Source: Mesocentrotus franciscanus (lineage: Eukaryota > Echinodermata > Echinoidea > Camarodonta > Strongylocentrotidae). From it: a stretch of 64,000 nt of DNA. The notes below the pieces were generated by a model. That model worked only from the letters and a program-made list of their open reading frames with translations, did no database searches and had not been told where the DNA came from. The position numbers were made by a program, and so were the translations under genes. The stretch is from positions 18,056,813 through 18,120,812 of the forward strand of contig CP137675.1 of the NCBI GenBank assembly GCA_037976565.1, read 5' to 3'. Below, one piece after another: positions 1 to 14,687 of this stretch (position 1 is the first letter of the stretch; every line of letters starts with the position of its first letter).

Positions 1-100
1 AAGTCTAAAATGCGATTTGAATACGAGATAAGTAAACTTCTTAGCTTAGCCATTTACTTAGTAAATTTCTTACTTATTCTGAGTATTGAATTGAATACCG

Positions 101-237
101 GCCCAGGTCCCTGTTTCATAAAACTTGTTATCAATCACTGTTATAAGCTACTGAAAGCAAATTTATTATTTATTATCTATTCATCATAGAAATTTAACAT
201 TTGTTATTGATAGCAAGCCCTATGAAACGGGGCCCAG
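101..237. repeat. Foldback MITE (TTTCATAAAACTTGTTATC family)
   Basis: Imperfect inverted repeat: GTTTCATAAAACTTGTTATC on the left and TGATAGCAAGCCCTATGAAAC on the right in reverse orientation, bounded by GGCCCAGG / GGGGCCCAG. Similar ends occur at 10628-10775. It lies in the UBA6 intron before the first visible exon. Non-coding. Confidence 0.6.
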
Positions 238-323
238 TAATTTTGAATCCGAAGCTTATTTTATATCGATGAATGACTATGTAGATTGACTTTAACTTGT
301 CTTTGGCTGTCTCTCTCTCTCAG

Positions 324-3300
324 TTCATAGCAGCTGATGTATACGGGCTGTACAGCTACTGTTTCTGTGACTTCGGTGATGAGTTCACTGTACAGGATGT
401 CAATGGAGAAGAGCCAATACAAGTATTCATTGCGAATGTCACTAAGGTGAGGCTTTTCACATTGTGTACCAATATGTCATTTCTAGAAAACCATAGTCTG
501 TTTATATGCGTTTAACCCCTCTTGTGAAAATGCGATAGTCTTCATTGTGTGAATTGTGTGATGGTTATTTTTTACCTGACTGCTAAGAAAGCATAAATGC
601 TTGTAAGTAAGCAACCAGACGGACGATGGCTTAAGGTCCTCTCCGAGGGACCTGGTAGTGAGGATTAATGCCTTAACAAAGGGCACTAGCGCATTATATC
701 AGTTCATGTATATAGACCTAACTTTAGCATCTCTGAGTATTTTATAAGAAGTAATCTAATTACAGACTTGGTTATAGAGGGAAATTTACCTGATACCAGG
801 ATTTTTAAGGCACTTAATTTATTTATTTATTTCAAAATTCATTGAAATTTTTATATTCAACATCAGTTAGTTTTGCCACTGAGATGTCATTGAGATATGT
901 AGTACATAACAATTACAATTAAGATGTATACCGGTAGTTCATTGTAAAATGTTAATGATTAATGAAAACAAGTTTGAACAAGTTTGGTAAGAAGATATCA
1001 CTAACATGTGTGTCATATTGATTATCTTGATCAACATGCTTTTCATACAGTAGGCGCAACAAGTTTCAGCCATTGTTAGATAGTTGATTTGATATGTTCT
1101 GATATATAATATCATCCATGATACCATACTGATTTGTTTATAATCTATTCAACACAAGTTTTTTGTTTTATGAGAAGCTTTTGTTTTTATTTTTTTTTAA
1201 TATATTCTTTTGGTAACACTTAAAGGGGAAGTCCACCCTGATAATAAGTTTGTTTTGATACAAAGAGGAAAATGAGAAGAACAGATCAGTGAAGGTTTGA
1301 TAAAAAATCGGACAATAAATAAGAAAGTTATTGATTTTTAAAATCCATAACTTTTCATGAAATACTTCAAATCTGTGGGTTCAGTTGGCAACGCGGTCTC
1401 TAAATATGATGTCACCCCCTCACTTTTATCCTTTGTTGAAATGCAAGAAATTTCATTAAATTCCATTTTGATCAAAAGATATATATTCTTCATGCCTCTC
1501 TCGATCATATATCACAGATAACATGTTCTTTCATGCACCCCATATAAGATAGGTCTACTATTCCATTATTAAACATTCAGAGAAATTGAGATTTTGGGTC
1601 ATTCTGTCATTCAGAATTGTGAGGGGACGACATCACAATTTCTGACAGCCTTGCCAATTTGTCTCAAAGATTCCCTGATTTTCATGATTTTGAAAGATAC
1701 ATAACTTTCTTATTTGTTATCCAATTTTTCTCAAACTTTCACTGAATTGTTTCTCTATGAAACTATTTGTCTGCTTGTATTAAAACCAATTTATTATCAG
1801 GGTGGACTTCCCCTTTATCTTGATACGATCATGTAAGCTCATAAACTACCTACCATAGATACAAGTATCAATACTAGTCATTGATTTTGTCCTGATGATT
1901 GATATACAGGACAATCCTGGTGTAGTGACATGTTTGGATCAGCAATATCATGGTCTGGAAACAGGAGACTATGTGACCTTCAAGGAGGTCAAAGGAATGA
2001 CTGCTCTCAATGATGCAAGGCACAAGGTCAAAAGTCAGTATCTCTATTCTTTCATTGAAATGTTTTTTACATGGTCACTTTATACATATTGAATCAGTAT
2101 CTTTCTTTTGTTTGAGTTTCATGTTTAAGGACAGTTAAGGGAACTTCAGGATAATAACTAGATACATCAGGTATCTAATATTGAGATGTTGTACGTTTAT
2201 CTACATGTGTAGGGGATTCTAAAGGCTTATTCATGGGATGCAGTATACTAGAGTTTTTAGTTTTTACGTATATGATGACATAAGCATAATATGCTTCTCA
2301 TTTTTTTGTATTTTGTAATAATAATAAAAATAGTGGAGTCTTGTACAGTGCTCGTGTCTCGAGTCCATTATTATTACCCCAGCTTCAGCGCGGCTGCCGT
2401 TACAGTGCTCCAGCATTTCAAGGAACTAATTCCTGCCAGGTACCCATTTACCCCACCTGGGTGGAGTGTGGCAATTGTAGATTAATGTCTTGCCAAACAT
2501 ACAGATAGTGAGAACCGGTACTCATATGCTTTTTATTCATACCCACTTGCAATTCATTTCCACGCTTAAAACAAAAATCAAAAGAAATTGCAGTTTCCTG
2601 CATCATATGTGAATTGGCCATAATCCACTCCATGTTTCTTGTTGATTTGTGCAGGGATCTCACCATACAAGTTCAGTATAGAGGATACATCAGGTGATGA
2701 GTTTCAGCCATATGAGACCGGTGGTATAGCTATAGAAGTCAAGGTCCCTGTCACTGTCAAGTTTGTGAGTAATTTCAAAGTTTTTAGTCTTGTCACTGAA
2801 ATGGCATGTATATATACTCTGTGGTATATACATTATGTTGTTATGAAATTTGATACAGATGTATTTTAAATGGTTTGTATGTTATTATAGTACAGTGTAA
2901 ATAATAAAGTAACCAGCATTATGTTCTTGAATCATGCAGAAGAAAAGCACAAGTGCTTCATTTAGTCTGTTGAGTTGGACAGCATTGAATGTAGTCTACA
3001 TGTTGTCTGTGTAATATTACCTCACTTTTAAAACCATGTATCTGTTTGTGTATAATTGGGTTTTTACAGACGTGTATCAATCAGAAATGATTATTTATGT
3101 CTGGGGACCGGGGTCCACTACGCCAATTTGTAGGTGAAGACAGAGAGCTGAACAAGTGAACGTGCGGCTAGACCAACTCACATCTCACATTGTTGATAGT
3201 CCATTGAATATTCATCAGTGTTTAAGTGTCATTAAGTAAAAGATAAAGGACTGTTTTAAAGAAATATTTTCCATTAGCTGTTCTTCAAGCCACAATTTGC

Positions 3301-6300
3301 AAAGATAAAGTGTTGTGTTTGAACTTGAATTTGGACCACTTATGAAATATACATTTAAGCTTATTGTATGGGGCTATATCCAGTGTGACAGTAGCAGCCA
3401 TTATTGGATAGCATGTAAAGTGGTAAATGTGCAATATTAAAGTGATCCACTCTTTCTTTGCTGTCTGTAGCTACCTCTCCGAGACCAACTGACCAACCCA
3501 TCTGCTATCCTGGTAGATTTTACTAAGGACCTGATGGTATCCCATCTGGCCATGTATGCTCTACAGCAGTTCAGAGAGGAGAATGGGAGACTACCAAGAG
3601 TCAGGTATGTAGGATATCTCACCATGTATGCTTCCTGGAATTTTCATTTTCTTGTATGTGAATGTAAAGGTGAATTTCTTACAACAGTTCAAGGAGATGA
3701 ATTTGTTCAGTAAATCTCATGGTCTCATGTGCATATATGTGATAGCTTTTAGTAAATGAATTCAGTTATTGTGGAGGAATAGAAATTTTCTTACATCTGG
3801 ACTGATGGCATTAAAATGGTGTTTAAGTTAAAAAGTGCACTGCAAGTGAAGCCCTCCTCTATGTAAATGAGCCACATCATTGTGCATTCTTAACTCTTTA
3901 GTGTATGGTTAGAAGGAGTATTGTTTGCCACATAAACAATCAAACACTTCTCAATCATATTTGATTACAGGAATGATGATGATGAAGGTGCCTTTGTGAA
4001 GATTGCAATGCGTCTGAACGACACCCTTGCTGACCCTATCCCCTCCCCGTCTACCAAGCAGCTTGCATCCCTTGCCTACTGTGCTGAAGGGTGCTTTGCT
4101 CCACTCTGTGCTGCTTTAGGAGGATTTGTAGCTCAAGAGATCCTCAAGGCACTCACTGGCAAGTTCACTCCTCTTAAACAATGGGTAAGTGATGTAGACA
4201 CTTCTTCACATCTAGATAGTCAGTGGGATGTTCAATACCCTCAAACGCTGCATTTGAATGAAAGACTTGCATGTATATGCCAAAGCAAATTGTCTTTCAA
4301 AATCCTGTGTATTATTCACTTGGCTGTTTTATTGGTCTTTCCAAAATTGTCAGTAACAGATTTATAATTGAAAGAAATCGCAATACAGTAATTGTATTTT
4401 AAATAGTTTCATCCAATCTTTCTTTGAGCTGGATTGTGCATGAGGGAGATAGCATTAGCACCATGTACTATTACTAATATCAACATCTGTGATATATATA
4501 TATATATATCTCTCATTTCAGATGCATCTTGATTCATCAGAAGTACTGAAGGGACTGGAAAATGAAAGTGCGGATAATTTCATGCCAAAGTGAGTATAAA
4601 AGTATGATTTGTTACATATACAAGCATTTGCAACACAGTTCTTCAGCTACACATATTCGTTTGGAAGCATGCATGTACTGAATGTGTAAAGACCATTTAG
4701 CATCATATTGGTGACATGAAAAATTGATTTTATGGTGAAATATGTTCTCTTATAGCCCTATCGGCTTGGAGATTTACATGGGCTTAACAACTGAAGGATT
4801 GAACTTACATGTGTGCTTCCTTTGATACTCTCTAGCACAATTTTCTTCCTCTACTATCCCTTCTGTCTTCCTTCTTTAATTCATGTCTGAAATCTATTCC
4901 AATCACCTTGCAAAAATATAATTTGTCAGATGTATATTATCACATTCCCTTTTACAAGGTCATGAGTAAACTTGTAGATGAGATAAGGCCATTAAAAAAA
5001 ATATTTATGTTTAGCGTCCCCGCTCGCTTCCTTTTTGGGGGCCGCCTGCCCTTTTTTTTTTTTTTTTTTTTTTTTTCAATTTTTAAATCTTAATGAAAAA
5101 ACATGAAAAACATACTGCTAAAATGGTCTTTTTCTGAATTTAAAAAAAAAATGCTGGCGGCCATCTTGAAAAATAGCCCGACTGGCTTTCCAGCCAGTAT
5201 GGAGCGGCCATTTTGAAAAAAAAAAAAGGGCCTCCTCCTTCCTATTTTTCAAAAAGGCAGGACACTAAACATGTTGTTTTTTTTTAATCGCCTAAGGGAG
5301 TGTGTAATGTAATTGAAATCTGTATACAGTATTTTGATGATTGATGCTTGTCTGTCTTTGCTTAGGGGAGACCGATATGATGCTCTGAGAATATGCTTAG
5401 GTGATAACCTGGTGCAGAAGATCGCATCTCAGAATCTCTTCATGGTTGGATGCGGGGCTATCGGGTGTGAGATGCTTAAAAACTTTGCGATGCTAGGTGT
5501 CGGGGTTCAAGGAGGAAAGGTACACAAATCAAATGATTTTTATTTTCTTCTCTTTTTTGGGGAGATTATTGTTATATCATACAGCTTTGAAGACTGGTAA
5601 CTTTTTCTATGTTGAATGAAACAAGTTAATTGAATTTGACAAACTATCAATATAAAATGACTGATGGATTTCATTTGATTTTGTGAGAGACTTCAGGTAA
5701 CTTTTTATCTAACAACAAATCAGCTGTCTCTCCAAGTCTAGTGCTACTTGTTTGTACTTAACTGGCGAAAATTGCATTTATTATTATTATATTATTATTA
5801 CCGAAACAAATAGAATTAATGGTATCATTTTCTGCAATGTAAATTTTTGTGGTACTCTACAGAAATTGAAACACAAAATTTGTAATCACCGAAATTGAAT
5901 TATCAAGGAAATTATTGAAATTATAACTTGTATAGTTACTAACTAGTGAATTTTCAATTTTCATGGTTTAAAATTTGAGTGTACCCCGTTCATTGAATTC
6001 CTGTTAAAATAAATGATTCAGAGTTTGCTTGTGCAATGTTGACTGAGACATATATAATTTTAGTTGCAGTTTAAACAGCAATGCTATGTGTGCCCTCCTT
6101 TCATGTTGTGCAATTACTTTTCAGATAACGGTTACTGACAATGACATCATTGAGAAGTCCAACCTGAATCGACAGTTCCTTTTCAGACCTCATCACATAC
6201 AGGTAAACATTCATCTATGAAACACATATATATGTTGAGAAAAAAATGTGGGGAAATAGAGATTGTCCATTTTAGCTGTGATACACTTGGCCTAAGAGCC

Positions 6301-9300
6301 AGCCCCCTCCCCACTTAGTAAAATCAAGGAGCACACAAGGTATGCATCTGTTTACGATAATTGAATCGTTTATTATACATCAATTTTATCCCTTCAAGTA
6401 TAAGCACTTTATCCCTTCAAGTATAACACTTTATCCCTTCAAGTATAAGCACTTTATCCCTTCAAGTATAACACTTTATCCCTTCAAGTATAAGCACTTT
6501 ATCCCTTCAAGTATAAGCACTTTATCCCTTCAAGTATAAGCACTTTATCCCTTCAAGTATAAGCACTTTATCCCTTGAAGTATAAGCACTTTATCCCTTG
6601 AAGTATAAGCACTTTATCCCTTCAAGTATAAGCACTTTATCCCTTCAAGTATATGCACTTTATCCCTTCAAGTATAACACTTTACCACTATCCATAGTTA
6701 ATGTTCAAGATTCTGAAATATTCAAGGCTCATGTGCAACAGCATTTTCAATAGTACTTTTTTTGACAGGCGCATACCCAGCCCAACTCGTTTGACTTCAC
6801 TAGGAGAGTTGAGCCATATTTCATCAGATTAAGATTAAGATTCAGAAGCCATAAAACATTTTGTCACAATGTATTGTATGTAACGTGGCATGGACCTCAA
6901 TATTATGAACACCTGTCTTCTTTACATTTTGAGATGCAGAAATATATAATATTTCGGGTTTATATAGCGCTTAATTAAGCACTTCACAGATATATCATTA
7001 CCCTGGTCATCAATTGCAGGCTTGCTCGCACACAATGTATACACATTCTCCACTCTCTGTGGAGCATTCCAGCCAGGCGCCATTTTACAGATGCTCACAA
7101 TGCTGAGCAAACTACCTTAACGTTCGCATCCTACCTGGTACCCATTTAACACCTGGGTGGAGAGTGGCAAATGTAGATTAACGTCTTGCCGGGCTGGGAT
7201 TTGAACCCTGTACCTTGTGATCTAGAGTCGGGTGACTTATCCACTAGACCACAAGATCTCCACCTCCAATATATGACATGCTAAGAAGCCTACATGCCAT
7301 AGTATGGTGTGTATTCATCACTATTTGTTAGTTCCCCTTTCAAATGTGCCATTGTAGTATTCGCTAAATGTTTTGATGATAACTCATATTATTATTGCAA
7401 CTACAGAAGCCCAAATCTGAGACTGCAGCACAGAGCACTCGAGACATCAACCCAGATATGAAGGTAGAAGCACATCAGAATAAGAGTGAGTCTTCTTGAG
7501 AAACAACATTTTGTACTATTTACCTTTCTTTGTAAGATATTTTCCCCTCACTGTAGGAGGTGGTGCCGAAAGGCAAAAACCTGTGAAGTAGTAAACCATG
7601 GTTTGATACCAAGTCAGATAGGGTTAAAGCCATTTTGAACCTGAGGTAACCAGGTTAATCATATGCCTGCTTTCTAAAAACCACTAAGGCAAAAAAAACG
7701 AATTCTGTCATTACACATTGTGTAATCGTGTATATTTTATTCAAAAAGAAATGATACCACTGGACACCTGTGATTTACTCTTTGGCTTACTGTCATTTTT
7801 TCTGCTCAGTCTGTCCACAGACAGAGACGACCATCTACACTGATACCTTCTTTGAAGGAATGGATGTCATTGTCAATGCCCTGGACAATGTAGAGGCAAG
7901 GAGATATGTTGATAGGTGAGTGAAACCATTGAAAAGACATTATTTACTTTAGATAGTCATACAGTTGTATTAGTATTGTTTATAAATTCATACAGGATGG
8001 CAAATTGATCATGTTAAACTGTTTGTGATGATTAATTATTGTTTTACCTGTCTGCTAAGAAAGCATGTACAGTGTATATGCTTGTAAGTAAGCAACCAGG
8101 GGACTGACCGTTTTAAGTCCTCATCAAGGGACTTGGTAATGAGGATTAATGCCTTAGCAAAGGGCACGAGCATATTGACTTGGATTTCGAACCTGGAACC
8201 TCTCGGTAATGAGACCACTGCTCTACCACTGCACCAACGTGCCTTCTTTTGATGCTGTACTCTGTGTTATCCTCTTCTCATAGTCACTGTGGATAACACA
8301 AAGTACAGCATCAAAAGAAGCCTCTGATGGAGTAAGGAACGCTAGGGGCTAAAGGTCATGTCCAGGTCATCGTTCCACGATAATTATTGTTTATAAGTTC
8401 ATAGAGGATGGCAAGTTGATCATGTGACACGGTTTATTTGATGCTGTACCTTGTGTTATCCTGTTCTCATAGTCGCTGTGTGACCAACCAGAAGCCTCTG
8501 ATGGAGTCTGGAACGCTAGGGGCTAAAGGTCATGTCCAGGTCATCGTTCCACATTTGACCGAGTCGTACGGAAGCAAACAGGATCCTCCAGAGCAGTCTA
8601 TACCTTACTGTACTCTCAAGTCTTTCCCTGCTCAGATTGAACATACCATCCAGTGGGCTAGAGACAAGGTCAGTTGGAAGATTTTGAACAGGACATACAT
8701 TACCAGAATTGTTAAAAGAAACATTTGTACGAGCGTGACTCTTTGAAAAGTTTTGATTAGGATAATTATTAAAAGGCCCAGTGAAATGGCCAAAATGTTT
8801 TCCACTTTCCCATCACTTTCTGTCATTCTACTTTTCAATAAACTACATGAATACCTTAAACTTAAACAGATTTGTCTTGTACAGTTCTTTTGGTAAAGGC
8901 ATTCTTGTAGGTTGTTAGTGATGTAGCTTACACTTCTGTGATGATGCCTTTGAGCCTTCCCCGTTGCAGAGGCATACATTACAATTTGTCATTGTGGGAA
9001 AGGTGGAATTGGGCCATCTAGACCTACTGTATATTGGAACACATTTCAAAATGAGAGTAAACTATTTCATCTTGACTAACCCCTAGAAACAAATGAATAA
9101 TAAAATAAGAATAATGTAAATCAGAAACAACAATCCTCAATTGATTGTGCTCACTTGTTGTTTCTTTGTTTAGTTTGAGAGTTTGTTTGCCCAGAAGCCC
9201 AGTATGTACACCAAATACTGGGAGGTGAATGGATCACCGGAAGATGTGGTAAAGGTAAGTTATCTTGTTTTATCAATATCGTACTTGTGAAAAACCAGTT

Positions 9301-10013
9301 ATCTACAATCTTGCCTGACCACTCTCATACTTGTGAAAAACCAGTTATGTCCAATCTTGCTGTGCCAATGTCATATGTATGTGTTAGGACTAAGTTGAAT
9401 ACAATTACACTTTGCTTTTTTTAAAGTAATGTAGAAGGAAAGATGATATATAATTTTTGTATAGCACATACATGTACATGTATCAATTAATGATACATGT
9501 ATATCCTGATGTGCTTCCAAATTCCTTTGGGAATTATTAATCGATTATCAATAAATCAAGTGTTCCAATGTCTCAGAAATGTGCAAGGGTGGTTTAACCC
9601 TTCTTGTATTGGAACAATAGAGATTAAATTGAACACAGGTTAAAATTAAAAGCCCAAAGTATAGGACTTATGGTACACTCATTTTCATTCTTCAGCTACC
9701 ATACTCCTTAAATAAATGAAATCAAATTGTCTGTTTTTGATCATCAAGCCTGATATGTACAGGTACTGCAGTAGGCAGGCATTCATCTACATTTTCTTTG
9801 TGTTTGTGTTTTTTGTTTTGCTTTTCATCAGAAACTTGAGAGTGAAGAGAATCTAGAGAACACTCTACCTGTCACCAAGTACCTTAATAACAGAGGGACA
9901 TCATGGCAGGATTGTGTGAGGATAGCAAGAATCAAGTTTGAGAAGTACTTCAATCACAAGGTATGTAGGCCACATCAAGCTGTTAAACCACCTTATGTGT
10001 TCACAACCAATAT

Positions 10014-10048
<35 letters not shown>

Positions 10049-13000
10049 CACCAATATGTGTACAATTGTATGCTGACATTCATTGGGGATTTAATCAATG
10101 ATGTAGGGTGACTTTGGAAGATATGTAGCTGGATTGCTTACTTTTATATGTCAAAATCCCTTCCAGTTTTGTAAATGCTATAGACAGCTTAACAAGTGAT
10201 TTTTATAATTGATTGGAAATCAAATTACTTGTCAACGATTGTACATTTAAATGTTTACAGACAGTCTCAAAACTGTATTTTACCATTGGTGGCATAAGTT
10301 TTAGTGTATAAGCCTTAAAGTTTTTGTATTGAAAGTGTAGCCTAATCTGTTGATCTGTATTCGAGACTTGAATGCGGGAACACTTTAAACTTGGCTAAGG
10401 TGGAGGTATACATGCAATAGATTACTGTTACTGTGTACTACATCTAAGGTTGAGTCTGACACATGGCATATGGTATGGTAATGAATATTGTCTGTGTATT
10501 TACATGGAATATTTTATCTTCTGATCTTTTTTGTAGGCCAAGCAGCTGCTTCATGCTTTCCCTCTGGATGCCAAAACAGCCGACGGAGGTAATGTCGCAT
10601 TTTTAACAATAGAGCGGCAGTCCAACCTGGGCCATTTCATAAAACTTGTTAGCGATAGCAAGTTACGATCATTGTTAAAAGCTACTGAAATCGTGGAATC
10701 TGATTGGCTGACAGCTACTTGTCATAGAATTTTAGCATTTCTTATATGATAGCAAGTTTTATGAAGCAAGGCCCTGATCACATTTTGGTTCTAATGAAAG
10801 CAGAAAATTGAGAGAGATGTGTATTTATAACGTGGAGGCAAGTCTGAGCTGAACTATTCAGTTATAAAATGTTTTAAAGTTTTAATATGTAATTGATTTT
10901 TATGCAGAAGTCACACAAAATGGGCAACTCTGTGATTTCCCTTGTGGGCAGCTCACCACATGTTTTGTAATGAAACTTGCTTTTTTAGGTTGCTGATAAA
11001 GGAGTAGATCTTAGTAATACAAGAATTTGCTTAAAACATGTGTCCAATATTAAATATGTACAGGAATAAAATTATTTTGTAGGAAACAAAAGACAGCTTC
11101 TCAGAATGGAAATCACACAGTATTTAAGAAAGTACATTAGTTTGGACTGATTTTTTAAAGTCTTTTTGAGTACCATAAACTATCACTAAAAGTACTTCTA
11201 TTTGTCGTTTTCCAGGTCTGTTTTGGCAGTCACCTAAAAGGCCACCCACTCCACAGGAGTTCAGTCCAAAGACAGAATTGTGAGTCTTAGATGATGTATT
11301 TCTGTCTGTCTGCCTGTTTGTCTGTCTTTGTCTGTCTTTCTTTCTGTCTCTCTGTCTCTCTGTCTATCTCTCTGTCTCTGTATTACTGTCTCCTTTCTAT
11401 ATCTCCCTCTCTCATCCATGGAGTGATAATTCTTGTTTAATGATATAACTTTATGTCTCGTATCCCTGCATGAGGAGGAGGATCGTCTGTGATTCATGAT
11501 CATTTACCCTGTATTCTGGCAATCCTAACACATGCCCACGTTAGTTTGGAACGGTTACAGTAAGAGAGGGAAGTACAATCTGATCAGTTATTAGGCAGTG
11601 ATCTCTGCCAGTAGTGAGAAAAGGAAGTCTTGAAAATCCTATTAAAACTTGATGAATAGGATGATTGATTGGAATTCTATCAGGAAAGCACGAATTTAAT
11701 GCAGTATAGTGGTGTTATAATTTGGTTTTAGATATCTGTGTATTCAGTCCTTTGGCCAAACATTGTTATTTATTTGTTTTTGTCACATAGGCACATGTCC
11801 TTTTTAGTAAGCTGTGCACGTCTGCTAGCTGCAGTGTATAACATTCCAGTGAGTGAGGATGATCTGAGTAAGGAGAGACTAGAAGCCATCTTAGCTGGTG
11901 TAGCTGTGCCTCCATTTGTACCATCCTCTAAGGTAGGTCAAGGGTCATGCTGGTCTGGGAGTTCTAGAGTCTGGGTTATTTGTCTCTCCATAATTGGAAG
12001 TCTAATAAAGTTTACCCATACATGTATGTGGTGGTGGTGGTGGGGGTGTTTTGTTTGGCTGTAGGGAAGGGGTGCCCCTGTGCTCCCTCACATCACCCCC
12101 CCAAAAATGAAATTTTTAAATAATTTGTTAGGTCATGTATCATGAATATGCCCATGGAATAATTGTTCATGGATCATCCATGTAAAACAATCTTACCTTG
12201 TACATGATATAATTATGTTGTTTTTTTTTCATTTAATGCATGCATACAACTTTGTTCTCTGATACTGTATGGAAAATTTAATGAATTATCATTTGAAGAC
12301 CATTCATGTTCTCTCTCGTCTGTTGTGAACCACACATGACGTTAGAAAGTAGATGACCTGGGAATTGTTTGATGTTTACAGAGGATAGTGACTGATGAAT
12401 CAGAAGGCAAGGATGGTGAAGAGGATGAAGTGACTGATATGACCTCAGCATCTAAAGAGATTACCGCTGCCATCCGATCAGGAAAAACTGCCCCAGGTAT
12501 TGTGTTTTCCCTTTATATCTATTTGTGTTGAGATACAGAAATGTGAAGCACATTATTTCTATGTTGTATCTCGAAGCAGTGGTCTGTTTTGAGGCAGTTT
12601 ATTGTGCTTCATGGGAAATCAAAAAAGAAAATTAATGCCATTTCAGTGATGTAGTTGGATTTAAATGCTCATTTTCTAATATTACATCTTTTATATTTGG
12701 ATAGAAAAGCTTGTTTCCCTTCCTAACATTAGGAATCAACTCATTCAATCAATTAACGTATAGGACATTATTGGTAACAAGATTTGCAATTTAAAAAAAA
12801 ATAAAATGGAATAAAATTTCTGATGAAATCCGATTGCAACTCAACTTTCTTGCAACACCCCACTAGTCTTTTAAATTTCCTAGGAATTTGTTAGGATTAA
12901 AGTTTTAACAATTAAATTAAGTTAACTAGATCTAGCTTTTATTCACCCCCTCTATCTCTCTCTCTCTCTTACTAATGGGGCGTTGCAAGAAAGTTGAGTT

Positions 13001-14534
13001 GCGATCAATTGCAAATTTGCAATTAATCAGAAGACTTACGCTTGATTTGGGGGATTTGCAATTGCAACTTTCTTGCAACGCCCCATAAGTCTTTATACAA
13101 TTGTTGGATTTGTTGCACTGTAAAGGTTGAATATTTCAGTAGGTTTATATGTCTTTTTAATAGGTAACATGGCTCATTCAGTTGTATTCAGTTTCAAAGA
13201 GATAACTCTACATTCAATGCTGTGAAATGTTTTTTTTTATTCCAGGTCTGCTACGACTAACACCAGCAGAGTTTGAGAAGGATGATGATTCCAATGGTCA
13301 CATAGACTTCATTACAGCCGCATCGAATCTTAGAGCCAACATGTACAGCATTGAGAATGCTGATCGATTCAAGACCAAACTCATCGCCGGCAAGATTGTT
13401 CCTGCCATTGCAACAACCACAGCAGCTGTAGCCGGATTGGTAAGTTGAAACTAAATGTCATGAAAATGAAGAGGTCAAACAAATGCTGCATTACGTATTT
13501 GTGTGTGTGTGTGACTGTGTGTTAACAATTTTCAAAAGTACATGAACAGAGATGTGAGGGAGCCCATGACAACTCGTTCCTCATGTTATCCTCACATTAT
13601 TGTGATGGAGCTAAATGTCTTTTTCATCTCCTGTCACATATGGTAGATGTTACATTATTTTTAATGTTAATATGACAAGTACAAAAAAATAAATATGTTT
13701 GTTTTTATTGTACTGATGAAGCCCCTTGGAAATAGTATACAGTGCTGTTGCTGCATAATAACTGCATTGATGTTGTTTATTTGAGCATATGTTACTTGGT
13801 AAGATGCCATCAAGGTCATGTTCTAAGTCAACGGACTGTGAATCACATGGTTTGCGGTTCGAGTCCCGTCACGGCACTAATATCCTTTGGCAGAAAATTA
13901 TTCTACATTTGGCACTCTCCACCCAGGTGAAGTAAATGGGAACCCAGTAGGAAGAAATTCCTTGAATGCTTTATTATTGCGGCTCAGCTACAGCCGGGGT
14001 AATAATATAACACTTTGTATTATGTGCAGTGGAGTGTATTCATATAGTACCTGCGCGATATAAATGGACCTATTATTAATATTATTATTATTATATTTCT
14101 GTCTTGATTTTTCACTATTGTAGTCTACCATTGAGATGGTGAAGTACATCAAGGGAACAACAAAGATGGAGGATTATCACAACTGTTTCCTCAATCTGGC
14201 TCTACCCATGGTGATGTTCTCTGAACCTGCTAGAACCGTAACCACCAAACTCAAGCAAGGTTTAACCTATACTGAGTGGGACAGATGGACGGTGCAGGGT
14301 AACAAGGATTTCAAACTGCAGGACTTCAATCAATACTTCAAGGTAAGCGATGGAAATGTATGCTGAATGATTTTGAATAGAGCTTTGTAGACAAATTGTT
14401 CTTTCTGTGAACTAACCATTTAAAGAAGAAGAGAAATCTTTTGTTTGGTAGTAGTAGTAGTAGTAGTAGGAGTAGTAGTGGTGATGGTGGTGGTAACAGT
14501 AGTAGTAGTAGTGGTAGTAGTAGTAGTAGTAGTG

Positions 14535-14613
<79 letters not shown>

Positions 14614-14637
14614 TAGTAGTAGTAGTAGTAGTTTTTT

Positions 14638-14687
<50 letters not shown>

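Larger units (their letters stand above)
7972..8551 (+). repeat. Local tandem duplication including part of a UBA6 exon
   Basis: Segment 7972-8032 (TTGTTTATAAATTCATA, GGATGGCAAATTGATCATG) matches 8387-8437. Segment 8246-8378 matches 8435-8551, which is the real acceptor plus the first part of the exon at 8473. A SINE (8040-8243) lies inside the left copy only. The left exon copy carries a 23-bp replacement and an in-frame TAA. Confidence 0.8.

Noticed and set aside
7110..7262. tRNA gene on the minus strand
   Set aside because: A- and B-box-like words are present, but no full cloverleaf was apparent and the sequence continues into a SINE body with other copies in the window.
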